Positions 1-6,283 of a stretch of 6,292 bases of DNA are shown one piece after another. A program made the translations under genes and the position numbers. The stretch comes from an uncultured Clostridia bacterium (lineage in GTDB: Bacteria; Bacillota_A; Clostridia; TANB77; CAG-508): NCBI GenBank assembly GCA_947588915.1, contig CANPZA010000089.1, forward strand, positions 1 through 6,292, written 5' to 3'. The notes under the pieces are model-generated. The model searched no databases. It saw only the letters and a program-made list of their open reading frames with translations, and had not been told where the DNA came from. Numbering within the stretch: the first letter of the stretch is position 1; every line of letters begins with the position of its first letter.

Positions 1-1088
1 TGCTTGCTTAATGATAATTTATTGCTGGAAGTTATTGGTAATATTACAATTTTGTAATATTTTATGAAATGACCCTGCCCTCCATAGTAATGGTATTGAT
101 TTTCTTCTGGATTAAATATAAAATCTTTATTATCAAAATTTTCCTTACTAATCATAATTAATTCTTGATTAACACTATCAAGTAAATAAGTTTTACCATC
201 AAATTCAAAAATTAAGCATCTAACATATCGTTTCTCACAATCATTTTTTATTTCTTTCCAAATTTTTTCTATTTTGATTTCTTCTTGTTCAATTTTTGCT
301 CTCATATATTCCATAAATCCTTGAGAATCTATTTTATAAGATTTTAATATATCTACAATTTTATTAAAATACTCTATGAGATTTTTTTCCTTTAAATCTT
401 TATCTATCATACTAACTTCAGTTAAATCATCTAATTTGTCTTTGTTATATTTATCAACAACTTTTTGAAAAATTCCAAATTCATCTCTTAATACTGTTAC
501 CCCTGTAATTGTTAAACCTAATTTTAGTCTTGTAAGATCCTTTATTTTATTGAAATCATCTACATCTAAAATAACACTATATTTACTGCCAGTTAATCCC
601 ACAACATAATGGGTATTTTCTTTATCCCCAAGCATAAAGGCTTCTAAGTCAGTATTTTGAGGTATTAATTCATTTATTGCTTTTGCAAAAAATCTTGCGA
701 ACTCATAACATACTCTTCGATTATGTTTTTTTCTATTTTCTTTCCATTTTTCATCGATTATTCTTCCATACCAATCAACTGCTATATATTTTATATTATC
801 TAAATCACTAGTATCTCTTTTAAAAAAATATAATACATTATCATCATATATGTAATTTAAACATATATACTCATATAATTTTAATATTTTATCTTCAATA
901 CTAAGAGAATCATCTTTTGATAATTCATTTACTAAATTTTGAATTTGCTCCTCTACTTCCCATTTTACTGTATCATATTCAATCCATTCATCTGTAAGTT
1001 CTCTATTTGGTTCTAATATTATTTTATAATCTCCTTCTTTAGATTTACATACTTCATTATAAAATTCTTTTATATATTTATCGCTCAT
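1..1088 (-). CDS. Transglutaminase-like (papain-fold) protein, partial: C-terminus beyond left edge
   Basis: An open frame runs without a stop from an ATG at 1088 to the left edge, giving 362 residues with the C-terminus missing. GGAGG at 1099-1103 lies 10 bases before the ATG and fixes the start. Residues 68-82 (ILKLYEYICLNYIYD) resemble the helix-plus-NixYD segment before the catalytic Cys of transglutaminase-like domains. A Cys-His-Asp series follows: C127 in RRVCYEFARFF, H160 in THYVVGL and D175 in VILDVDDF. The 15-residue His-to-Asp spacing and the strand pattern are usual for the superfamily. I infer a cysteine hydrolase, protease or amide transferase; the substrate is unknown. Residues 205-362 are charged, partly helical, and not recognised. 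There is no signal peptide or membrane segment, so it should be cytosolic. Codon use is as AT-rich as guaA. The gene lies downstream of an intron fragment, roughly where a maturase frame would be expected. The reading frame is secure; the family rests on motifs only. Confidence 0.72.
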   Translation of the reverse strand, partial: MSDKYIKEFYNEVCKSKEGDYKIILEPNRELTDEWIEYDTVKWEVEEQIQNLVNELSKDDSLSIEDKILKLYEYICLNYIYDDNVLYFFKRDTSDLDNIKYIAVDWYGRIIDEKWKENRKKHNRRVCYEFARFFAKAINELIPQNTDLEAFMLGDKENTHYVVGLTGSKYSVILDVDDFNKIKDLTRLKLGLTITGVTVLRDEFGIFQKVVDKYNKDKLDDLTEVSMIDKDLKEKNLIEYFNKIVDILKSYKIDSQGFMEYMRAKIEQEEIKIEKIWKEIKNDCEKRYVRCLIFEFDGKTYLLDSVNQELIMISKENFDNKDFIFNPEENQYHYYGGQGHFIKYYKIVILPITSSNKLSLSK

Positions 1089-1119
1089 ATTATAAAATCC
1101 TCCACGTTTTAATTTTAAA

Positions 1120-1142
1120 ATAAATCATTTCGACCGATTTAT
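1120..1142 (-). repeat. Small hairpin in the leader of the transglutaminase-like gene
   Basis: ATAAATC at 1120-1126 is the exact reverse complement of GATTTAT at 1136-1142, a 7-bp AT-rich stem with a 9-base loop that contains CGAAA on the minus strand. It sits just upstream of the gene's ribosome binding site. Its role is unknown. It lacks the conserved AGC of an intron domain V, so I do not call it that. Confidence 0.3.
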
Positions 1143-1222
1143 CATTTGTTAATTGTATAATAGTCTCATTCATAACAAAAATAACTTTAAATTAATCCAT
1201 TAACAAATTTCTTTGTTCCCAT

Positions 1223-1251
1223 ATTTTACCATAAGAGCTATGTTTTTTCAA
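1223..1251 (-). promoter_or_regulatory. Possible promoter for the transglutaminase-like gene
   Basis: On the minus strand TTGAAA (1246-1251) is followed after 17 bases by TAAAAT (1223-1228), with TG one base upstream of the -10, as in extended -10 promoters. Transcription would start near 1216 and give a leader of about 130 bases. The match lies inside the sequence assigned to intron domain I, so it may be accidental. No better promoter is evident between it and the gene. Confidence 0.35.
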
Positions 1252-1271
1252 CACACTTTTTATCTGTGTTG
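1249..1271 (-). other. Predicted EBS1 hairpin of the group IIC intron
   Basis: On the minus strand CAACACA and TGTGTTG form a perfect 7-bp stem around the loop GATAAAAAG (1256-1264). Loop bases ATAAA (1259-1263) are complementary to TTTAT, the five exon bases (1460-1464) just before the predicted 5' splice site. Class C introns rely on a short EBS1-IBS1 pairing of this kind. The stem and the complementarity are seen directly; the role is inferred. Confidence 0.5.
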
Positions 1272-1461
1272 ATTTTAGTTTTGTACAAAACCTATTATAC
1301 AGCCTTGGTTTTAAGTTTTTGTATATCGAGCCAAGATTTTGATACACACTTCCTTCACTTCCACTTCACAATGGATGGCTTATGTTTCTCTATGTGGTTG
1401 GCGATATATATATCCACTACGGACTTTCACCGATTAGTCAAATAACATGCCTGTCGTACAT

Positions 1462-1495
1462 AAAGCGGGAAGAAATTTAAACTTCTTCCCGCTTT
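1462..1495 (-). terminator. Strong hairpin terminator of the HIT-family gene (also the intron's 5' exon)
   Basis: AAAGCGGGAAGAA (1462-1474) and TTCTTCCCGCTTT (1483-1495) form a perfect 13-bp stem around an 8-base loop, extendable by three more pairs outward. It lies about 30 bases after the stop codon of the HIT gene. The T-run after it on the minus strand is short (CTTTAT), because the presumed intron starts there. The stem is symmetric and could also stop plus-strand transcription. Confidence 0.75.
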
Positions 1496-1526
1496 GTGCT
1501 TTAGTTCCAAGTCCTTATTCAAGGGC

Positions 1527-2552
1527 CTAGTGTGAACAGAGGTGTTTCCGTGGTCTTTTAGAGAAGCCTTCCACGAAGTCCTTTGTTCTCTCCTGAATCC
1601 TTCCACTACTATGCCTCAAATACTCACATAAATGAAACAATGTAGCTTCTGTGTTCTCTGAGAAGTCATACCAACGCCAGTTGTACTGATCTGGAGCTAA
1701 TCCTAACTCTTCAGCCATTACTTGGCGTGGAAATTGTCTTTGCACATAAACTCTAGGGTCTTTTGCAATAAACAACTTTCCATGACTGCCCTCTTGGTAT
1801 GAGAAATAGTGGATGTTCTTTGCACTTGCAATATCATCACATGGTTGCAGTTGAATCATATCCTTAAATTTACGCTTAAGAATAAAATCAACTATAACAT
1901 GTGTATGTGCATGTACAATAGACTTCTTATGAGAAGTCTTTCCACTAGGGCCACTTCCATGTTCCATAAAGCATACTATTCTTCCATCAAATGTTTCCAG
2001 TAAAATCTTCTCTATATCTTCACATACCTCTTGGTATTCTGGTATATAAGAAGCTGGAAATTGTGCGACTGAAAGAATGTGCTTTTTTGGAACTATCATA
2101 AGATAGCCCTGCTTCAAAGCTCCTAACTCTGGAACCACATAGAAGTTCTCGCTCTCATAGATAATACAGTCAACAGATTTGTCAATGTATTGATTATAAG
2201 AACTCAAACTAGCAAAACCTCTGTGGTTCGCTATCTCACACATGAAACAGCGATCATTTTTGGTGTCAAAGACTTCTCCAGTTTGGAATTCTCCACATTC
2301 AAACCCATTTGAATGGCAAAATTCAATAAAATCATCAATTTTATTGCATTTTATCAATTCTTCTGGAATCTGAATTATAGGGAATTGGTTGTCAGTTGCA
2401 AAATCCTTGGATACTATTGGAGTTTTATTCCTCCGCCAGATATCCCTTATCTGTTCGTGATTTTCAGCATATTCGAGTGCCTCAAATTTGCTGAAAAACT
2501 TCATTTTGTTCTGCTCCCCTAATAATAAAACCACTTTTTTTCTTGTTATCAT
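1527..2552 (-). CDS. HIT-family (histidine triad) nucleotide-binding protein, extended form
   Basis: The 341-residue product has a HIT core at about residues 102-222: a C102-x-x-C105 pair, YESENFYVVPELG, GYLMIVPKKH (H158 at its end) and the triad HAHTHVIVD with histidines 214, 216 and 218. HIT proteins hydrolyse or transfer nucleotides on phosphate-linked substrates through the middle histidine. Ordinary bacterial HIT proteins are near 110-150 residues; here about 100 unrecognised residues precede the core and about 120 follow. The tail includes VQRQFPRQVMAEELG and NWRWYDF, which look like a conserved extension. AAAGGGG (2561-2567) sits 8 bases before the ATG at 2552. AGGGGAG (2514-2520) sits 9 bases before in-frame Met17 (2504), so a 325-residue start is equally possible. 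The gene has its own promoter and terminator. It is visibly richer in GC than its neighbours, which suggests transfer. No signal peptide is present. The exact substrate is unknown. Confidence 0.85.
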   Translation of the reverse strand: MITRKKVVLLLGEQNKMKFFSKFEALEYAENHEQIRDIWRRNKTPIVSKDFATDNQFPIIQIPEELIKCNKIDDFIEFCHSNGFECGEFQTGEVFDTKNDRCFMCEIANHRGFASLSSYNQYIDKSVDCIIYESENFYVVPELGALKQGYLMIVPKKHILSVAQFPASYIPEYQEVCEDIEKILLETFDGRIVCFMEHGSGPSGKTSHKKSIVHAHTHVIVDFILKRKFKDMIQLQPCDDIASAKNIHYFSYQEGSHGKLFIAKDPRVYVQRQFPRQVMAEELGLAPDQYNWRWYDFSENTEATLFHLCEYLRHSSGRIQERTKDFVEGFSKRPRKHLCSH

Positions 2553-2602
2553 GCTTATTTCCCCTTTCTGTTCTTGATAAAAAGTAGTTGTTACATATTT
2601 AT

Positions 2603-2631
2603 ATTATAACATTTTTGTCGTTTAATGTCAA
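2603..2631 (-). promoter_or_regulatory. Consensus promoter of the HIT-family gene
   Basis: On the minus strand a perfect TTGACA (2626-2631) and a perfect TATAAT (2603-2608) are separated by 17 bases, with a TGn extension before the -10. Transcription should start near 2596, giving a leader of about 45 bases. The -35 overlaps the A/T run of the preceding terminator. No operator is evident, so strong constitutive expression is likely. Confidence 0.85.
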
Positions 2632-2656
2632 AAAAGAGCCTTTCTTTAAGCTCTTT
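2630..2656 (-). terminator. Intrinsic terminator of the histidine phosphatase gene
   Basis: On the minus strand AAAGAGC (2650-2656) and GCTCTTT (2633-2639) form a 7-bp stem with a 10-base loop, continuing into a T run (2630-2635). The left arm lies within the last codons and the loop contains the stop codon (2646-2648), so the terminator overlaps the gene's end. Confidence 0.75.
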
Positions 2657-3215
2657 CCTCTTCTTTTTCCTTTTCTTTATATTTGTCAAAATCTTCATTT
2701 GTTACAACTAATGCTTGAGAATTTTTTATTTTTGTTTTTGGCATATTAGGTAAAAACGTATCTCTTACTTGCCTTAATACACCAGCATGAGAAACTACTA
2801 ATATTGTATCATCTTTTTCGTATTTTTCAAATAATTCTTCTACAAAGCTACAAACTCTTTTCTTAATAGCAGAATACGATTCACTATTAGGTGGATCATA
2901 ATAACCTTTTGCATATGATTCTATAAGAGCATCACTAAAATCAGAATATGGTCTATCTTCCCAATCTCCTATATATCTTTCTATTATCCTATCATCAATA
3001 ATAGGTTCTCTTCCTGGCATAATTGCATTTAAAGTTTGTTGAGTTCTCTTTAGTGGAGAACAATATACATAATCAAAATCACTTTCATTATAATTAAAAT
3101 TTCTTTTTAATTCTTCCAAGCCTTCCTCTACAATATCACAGTCCGTTCTACCTGCAAATTTCCCTTCTTTATTCAAAGTTGCTTTAGCATGTCTAATAAA
3201 TGTTACATTTGGCAT
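2646..3215 (-). CDS. Histidine phosphatase family protein (phosphoglycerate mutase-like fold)
   Basis: The 189-residue product carries the family's catalytic set. R8-H9 lies in FIRHAKATLNKEG (H9 would be the phosphohistidine). R57 lies in CSPLKRTQQTL, E79 in ERYIGDWE, and H143 in VVSHAGVLR. RHAK replaces the more common RHGxT wording, as in some small phosphatases. The length fits CobC/PhoE/GpmB-like cytosolic phosphatases. Family members remove phosphate from small molecules such as sugar phosphates, alpha-ribazole phosphate or nucleotides; the substrate cannot be told from sequence. The C-terminus is a charged Lys/Glu tail. AGGAG (3226-3230) lies 10 bases before the ATG. It is a single-gene unit, divergent from the phosphodiesterase-guaA operon and sharing its promoter core. 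No cobalamin gene is nearby, so I give no symbol. Confidence 0.9.
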   Translation of the reverse strand: MPNVTFIRHAKATLNKEGKFAGRTDCDIVEEGLEELKRNFNYNESDFDYVYCSPLKRTQQTLNAIMPGREPIIDDRIIERYIGDWEDRPYSDFSDALIESYAKGYYDPPNSESYSAIKKRVCSFVEELFEKYEKDDTILVVSHAGVLRQVRDTFLPNMPKTKIKNSQALVVTNEDFDKYKEKEKEEERA

Positions 3216-3245
3216 TTAATATCTTCTCCTTTTATTATTTTTAAT

Positions 3246-3274
3246 ATTTTATCATATAATTATACAATTGACAA
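3246..3274 (-). promoter_or_regulatory. Promoter of the histidine phosphatase gene, divergent
   Basis: On the minus strand TTGTCA (3269-3274) and TAAAAT (3246-3251) are spaced by 17 bases, each with one mismatch to consensus. Transcription should start near 3239 and leave a leader of about 24 bases. The -35 box overlaps that of the plus-strand promoter by five bases. Confidence 0.6.
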
Positions 3275-3297
3275 TACTCTCTAAAATAGTATATAAT
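3268..3297 (+). promoter_or_regulatory. Promoter of the phosphodiesterase-guaA operon
   Basis: Perfect TTGACA (3268-3273) and perfect TATAAT (3292-3297) are spaced by 18 bases. Transcription should start near 3304, leaving a leader of about 29 bases before the ATG. That is too short for a purine riboswitch or an attenuator. Confidence 0.8.
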
Positions 3298-3317
3298 TCA
3301 AGTAAATTAATAAAATA

Positions 3318-3324
3318 AGAGGAG
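3318..3324 (+). promoter_or_regulatory. Ribosome binding site that decides the start of the phosphodiesterase-like gene
   Basis: AGAGGAG lies 8 bases before the ATG at 3333. A longer frame could begin at GTG 3324, but that codon overlaps this site and has no site of its own, so 3333 is taken as the start. Confidence 0.8.
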
Positions 3325-3332
3325 TGTGGATT

Positions 3333-4487
3333 ATGAAACAAGAAATTTTAATGCCAAATTATAAACATAGCATATTAAATTTAGTTACATCTATTTTAAA
3401 AAATTATAATGTAGAAACAAAATATGATAGCTTAGCAAACTTAGATAAGTTATTAGAAAAAAAATATCAGAATGTTGTTTTAGTTGTTCTAGATGGTATG
3501 GGAAAAAATGTCTTAAATTATTCTTCTCCAAATGGTCTTTTTAAGAAAAATCAATTAGATATATTAACATCTATATATCCTTCTACTACTGTTGCCGCTC
3601 TTACAACTTTTTACTCTGGCAAACCACCAATAGAAACAGGATGGATTGCTTGGTCACAATATTTTAAAGAATATGGTAGAAATGTTGATATGTTACCTTA
3701 TGTGGATTCTTATACAAGAGAAAATTTACCAAGAGATAAGTTTAATGTTTATGAATTATTGAAATATGAAACTGTTTATGAACAAATTTCAAAATCTTCA
3801 CCTAATGTCAAGTCATATGAAATAAAACCATCTCATTGTGTTGCTAAAACAGAAAAATGTATACATATAGACAATTTTGAAAGCCTTTGTAACTCAATAG
3901 AAACTTTATGTTTAAATAATGAGTCAAAATACGTTTTTGCTTATTTTGATAGTCCCGATAATATAAATCATAAAAATGGATGGGATTCTGAAAAAACAAA
4001 AGAATTTATTTTATATGTAGAAAATATATTTGAAAATCTAATAAATAAGTTAAAAGGCTCAAATACTCTAATTCTTGTATCAGCAGACCATGGGCATAAT
4101 AATATAACTAACAATTATTTTGCTATGGATTTAGAAGAATTAAATGATTGCTATATTATGCCTCCTTCTTTAGAACACAGATGTATTTCTTTTTGGATAA
4201 AAAATGATAAAAGAGAATATTTTGAAAATAAATTTAATGAAAAATTTAGTGATGAATTTAAATTATATACTAAAAAAGAATTTTTAGACTCTAAGTTGTT
4301 AGGATATGGAAAACAACATAAAAAAATCGATGATTTTATAGGTGATTATATAGCAGTAGCTATTTCAAATTCAGCAATTAATCTTGATACATATTTATCA
4401 ATACCAAAACCTATAAAATTATCTAGTCATTGTGGTTTAACAAAAAATGAAATGGAAGTTCCATTAATTGCATTTGATTTAAAATAA
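3333..4487 (+). CDS. Alkaline phosphatase superfamily protein (type I phosphodiesterase/nucleotide pyrophosphatase-like)
   Basis: The 384-residue product shows the metal sites of nucleotide pyrophosphatase/phosphodiesterases in order. D54 lies in VVLDGMG. A nucleophile Thr (T85 or T86) lies in YPSTTVAALTTFYSG. D209 and H213 lie in FDSPDNINHKNG, with the family's D-x-x-x-H spacing. D252 and H253 lie in VSADHGH, and H366 in SSHCGLTKNEMEVPLI. Such enzymes use two metal ions, typically zinc, to cleave phosphodiester, pyrophosphate or phosphomonoester bonds. There is no signal peptide or membrane anchor, so a cytosolic role is likely, unlike many exported relatives; the substrate is unknown. The start at 3333 is set by AGAGGAG. 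The gene is first in an operon: its stop is 18 bases before guaA, with no promoter evident between. Transcriptional linkage to GMP synthesis hints at nucleotide turnover, but this is inference. Confidence 0.88.
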   Translation: MKQEILMPNYKHSILNLVTSILKNYNVETKYDSLANLDKLLEKKYQNVVLVVLDGMGKNVLNYSSPNGLFKKNQLDILTSIYPSTTVAALTTFYSGKPPIETGWIAWSQYFKEYGRNVDMLPYVDSYTRENLPRDKFNVYELLKYETVYEQISKSSPNVKSYEIKPSHCVAKTEKCIHIDNFESLCNSIETLCLNNESKYVFAYFDSPDNINHKNGWDSEKTKEFILYVENIFENLINKLKGSNTLILVSADHGHNNITNNYFAMDLEELNDCYIMPPSLEHRCISFWIKNDKREYFENKFNEKFSDEFKLYTKKEFLDSKLLGYGKQHKKIDDFIGDYIAVAISNSAINLDTYLSIPKPIKLSSHCGLTKNEMEVPLIAFDLK

Positions 4488-4505
4488 TTTTTGGAGGTAA
4501 AATAA

Positions 4506-6041
4506 ATGAAAAATGAATTAATTTTGATACTAGATTTTGGTGGACAATATAATCAACTAATAGCAAGAAGAGTAAGAGAATGTAATGTTTATTCTGAAGT
4601 TGTGCCTTATAATATTTCAATAGAAAAAATCAAAGAAAAGAATCCAAAAGGAATAATTTTTACAGGTGGACCATCTAGTGTATATGGAGAAGATTCGCCT
4701 AAATGTGATGAGGAAATATTTAAATTAGAAATACCTATTCTTGGTATTTGTTATGGAATGCAACTTATGACAAATATTTTAGGCGGAAAAGTTACAAAAG
4801 CAAATAAAAGAGAATATGGAACAACAAAAGTTTTAATTGATAATACTTCCCTACTTTTTCAAGGTTTTGATAAAGCTAATGGATTTTTAATGAGTCACAC
4901 GGACTATGTAGAAACTGTTCCAGATGGTTTTAAAAATATTGCTTCTACCCCATCTTGTCCAAATGCGGCAATGGAAAATATTGAGAAAAAATTATATGGA
5001 ATTCAATTTCATCCAGAAGTTAATAATTCTATAAATGGTATTCAAGTAATAAAAAACTTTTTATTTAATATTTGTAAATGTACTGGCGATTGGGTGATTT
5101 CTTCTTTTACACAAGAAACCATTAAAAAATTAAAAGAAAAAATTGGAGATAAAAAAGCATTATGTGCTTTATCTGGTGGTGTAGACTCATCAGTGGCAGC
5201 AGTTCTACTTTCAAAAGCAATAGGAAAAAATTTAACTTGTATTTTTGTTGATCATGGCTTACTTAGAAAAAATGAAGGTGATGAAGTTGAAAAAGTTTTT
5301 AAAGAACAATTTGATATTAATTTAATTAGAGTTAATGCAAAAGATAGATTTTTAAATAAACTTACAGGTGTTACAGATCCAGAAAAAAAGAGGAAAATAA
5401 TTGGAGAAGAATTTATACGTGTTTTTGAAGAAGAAGCTAAAAAAATTGGTAGAGTTGATTTCTTAGTACAAGGTACTATATATCCTGATGTAATCGAAAG
5501 TGGCTTAGGTAAAGCTTCTGTAATAAAAAGCCATCATAATGTTGGAGGTCTTCCTGACCATGTTGATTTCAAAGAAATAGTAGAACCATTGAGAGATTTA
5601 TTTAAAGATGAAGTACGATTAACTGGATTAGAATTAGGTATTCCAGAAAATCTAGTATACAGACAACCTTTTCCAGGTCCTGGTTTAGCAATAAGAATTA
5701 TTGGAGATATTACAAATGATAAGTTAGATATATTAAAAGAAGCAGATAGTATTTTTAGAGAAGAAATTGCAAATAGTGGTCTTCATAAAAGCATTAATCA
5801 GTATTTTGCTGTACTTACTAATTTAAAATCTGTTGGTGTTATGGGTGATGAAAGAACATATGATTATACAATAGCCTTACGTGCAGTCGAAACTACTGAT
5901 TTTATGACAGGTGTTTGGAGTAAAATACCATATAAAATTTTAGAAAAAGTATCTTCTCGAATAGTAAATGAAGTAAAACATGTAAATCGTGTAGTTTATG
6001 ATATAACTTCTAAACCACCTGCAACTATTGAATGGGAGTAA
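4506..6041 (+). CDS. guaA: GMP synthase (glutamine-hydrolysing)
   Basis: GuaA makes GMP from XMP, ATP and glutamine, the last step of guanine nucleotide synthesis, in the cytosol as a dimer. The 511-residue length is normal. The N-terminal class I glutamine amidotransferase domain (about 1-190) has the oxyanion-strand motif FTGGPSS, nucleophile C82 in GICYGMQ, and H169 and E171 in GIQFHPEV. The ATP pyrophosphatase domain (about 195-390) has the P-loop SGGVDSS at 223-229, then [10 protein letters not shown] and [11 protein letters not shown]. The C-terminal dimerisation domain has [13 protein letters not shown] and ends in KPPATIEWE, the family's typical C-terminus. All key residues are present. 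GGAGG (4493-4497) lies 8 bases before the ATG. It is the second gene of the operon and is followed after two bases by a terminator. Base use matches the surrounding AT-rich DNA, so it looks native. Confidence 0.98.
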   Translation: MKNELILILDFGGQYNQLIARRVRECNVYSEVVPYNISIEKIKEKNPKGIIFTGGPSSVYGEDSPKCDEEIFKLEIPILGICYGMQLMTNILGGKVTKANKREYGTTKVLIDNTSLLFQGFDKANGFLMSHTDYVETVPDGFKNIASTPSCPNAAMENIEKKLYGIQFHPEVNNSINGIQVIKNFLFNICKCTGDWVISSFTQETIKKLKEKIGDKKALCALSGGVDSSVAAVLLSKAIGKNLTCIFVDHGLLRKNEGDEVEKVFKEQFDINLIRVNAKDRFLNKLTGVTDPEKKRKIIGEEFIRVFEEEAKKIGRVDFLVQGTIYPDVIESGLGKASVIKSHHNVGGLPDHVDFKEIVEPLRDLFKDEVRLTGLELGIPENLVYRQPFPGPGLAIRIIGDITNDKLDILKEADSIFREEIANSGLHKSINQYFAVLTNLKSVGVMGDERTYDYTIALRAVETTDFMTGVWSKIPYKILEKVSSRIVNEVKHVNRVVYDITSKPPATIEWE

Positions 6042-6043
6042 AT

Positions 6044-6077
6044 AAAAGATGTCATTAATAGACATCTTTTCCTTTTA
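6044..6077 (+). terminator. Intrinsic terminator of the guaA operon
   Basis: AAAAGATGTC (6044-6053) and GACATCTTTT (6061-6070) form a perfect 10-bp stem with a 7-base loop, followed by a T-rich run (CCTTTTAT). It starts two bases after the guaA stop codon. Confidence 0.9.
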
Positions 6078-6206
6078 TAATAATATTATTTATTTCTTTC
6101 CGATACACTCCTTCTCTGTTTATTTTATTAAAACAGATTTATTTCTAATACTAATTCTTGCATCATCTATCTCTTTTTTTCATAGCTTATATACCATTTC
6201 TTTAGT
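6078..6206. other. Intergenic stretch without a recognisable gene
   Basis: I see no supported gene here on either strand. The only structure is a 7-bp hairpin, TCTGTTT (6115-6121) with AAACAGA (6131-6137), around a 9-base loop, followed by a T-rich stretch. It may be a weak second terminator or mean nothing. Confidence 0.4.
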
Positions 6207-6234
6207 TTTACAATTAGATAGTGTATTATATAGT
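6207..6234 (+). promoter_or_regulatory. Probable promoter of the gene beyond the right edge
   Basis: TTTACA (6207-6212) and TATAGT (6229-6234), each one mismatch from consensus, are spaced by 16 bases. Transcription should start near 6241. The -10 box lies inside the left arm of a long inverted repeat, which suggests regulation. Confidence 0.5.
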
Positions 6235-6269
6235 GTGTAAATTTTGAAAAATAAATTTGTACACTATAT
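6228..6269 (+). repeat. 17-bp inverted repeat over the promoter and start point: operator or RNA hairpin
   Basis: The arms at 6228-6244 and 6253-6269 pair along all 17 positions around an 8-base loop, with two G-U pairs that are allowed only in plus-strand RNA. ATAGTGT also occurs once more as a direct copy at 6218-6224. The repeat covers the -10 box and start point, as an operator would. It is also followed by ATTTTT, so it could act as a weak terminator for read-through from the left. Confidence 0.5.
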
Positions 6270-6283
6270 TTTTGTGTAGAAAT

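Larger units (their letters stand above)
1200..1459 (-). mobile_element. Group IIC intron, 5' part (domain I and domain II-like hairpin), no maturase seen
   Basis: Read on the minus strand from 1459, the segment starts GTACGACAGGCATG, close to the GTGYG...GGCATG start of class C group II introns. A CGGTGAAAGTCCG hairpin follows (1421-1433, flanking arms 1417-1437). Next come the purine-rich GTGGAAGTGAAGGAAG (1349-1364), a CTTGG/CCAAG stem (1331-1335 with 1304-1308), an EBS1-type hairpin (1249-1271), and a 6-bp hairpin with a GAAA tetraloop (1202-1217) like domain II. The order and wording match my memory of the Oceanobacillus iheyensis group IIC intron; I could not align them. Class C introns insert after terminator hairpins, and a 13-bp one ends three bases upstream. 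Third base A instead of G at the 5' end is atypical. The intron signal fades at about 1200, where the DNA becomes very AT-rich. No reverse transcriptase frame, domain V or domain VI is visible, so it is probably truncated. Confidence 0.62.

Noticed and set aside
1120..1142. Hairpin with GAAA-like loop as intron domain V
   Set aside because: It lacks the AGC triad and the paired length of domain V, and it precedes the gene rather than following it.
1278..1291. Perfect 14-base palindrome GTTTTGTACAAAAC
   Set aside because: Considered as an operator or insertion-sequence end, but it lies within intron domain I and has no partner copy in the window.
1371..1442. Short plus-strand frame beginning ATGGATGGC
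   Set aside because: Only 23 codons, no ribosome binding site, and better explained as the complement of intron domain I.
1809..2003. Open frame of 64 codons on the plus strand
   Set aside because: It lies wholly antisense to the HIT gene, has no ribosome binding site and no recognisable motif.
2313..2522. Open frame of 69 codons on the plus strand
   Set aside because: Antisense shadow of the N-terminal part of the HIT gene.
3324..3332. GTG start adding three residues to the phosphodiesterase-like protein
   Set aside because: The GTG overlaps the ribosome binding site used by ATG 3333.
3298..3332. Guanine riboswitch before the guaA operon
   Set aside because: The leader from the predicted start to the ATG is about 29 bases, far too short for the aptamer.
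4423..4620. Open frame of 65 codons on the minus strand
   Set aside because: Antisense across the junction of two well-supported genes.
6130..6209. Minus-strand reading TKEMVYKL, stop, KKEIDDARISIRN, faintly like the ribosome recycling factor C-terminal region
   Set aside because: Interrupted by a stop, very short, lacking the RRDAND signature; chance similarity is more likely than a pseudogene.
6049..6240. Hydrophobic 63-residue frame on the plus strand after guaA
   Set aside because: Its ATG is inside the guaA terminator stem and has no ribosome binding site; the hydrophobic look comes from T-rich DNA.
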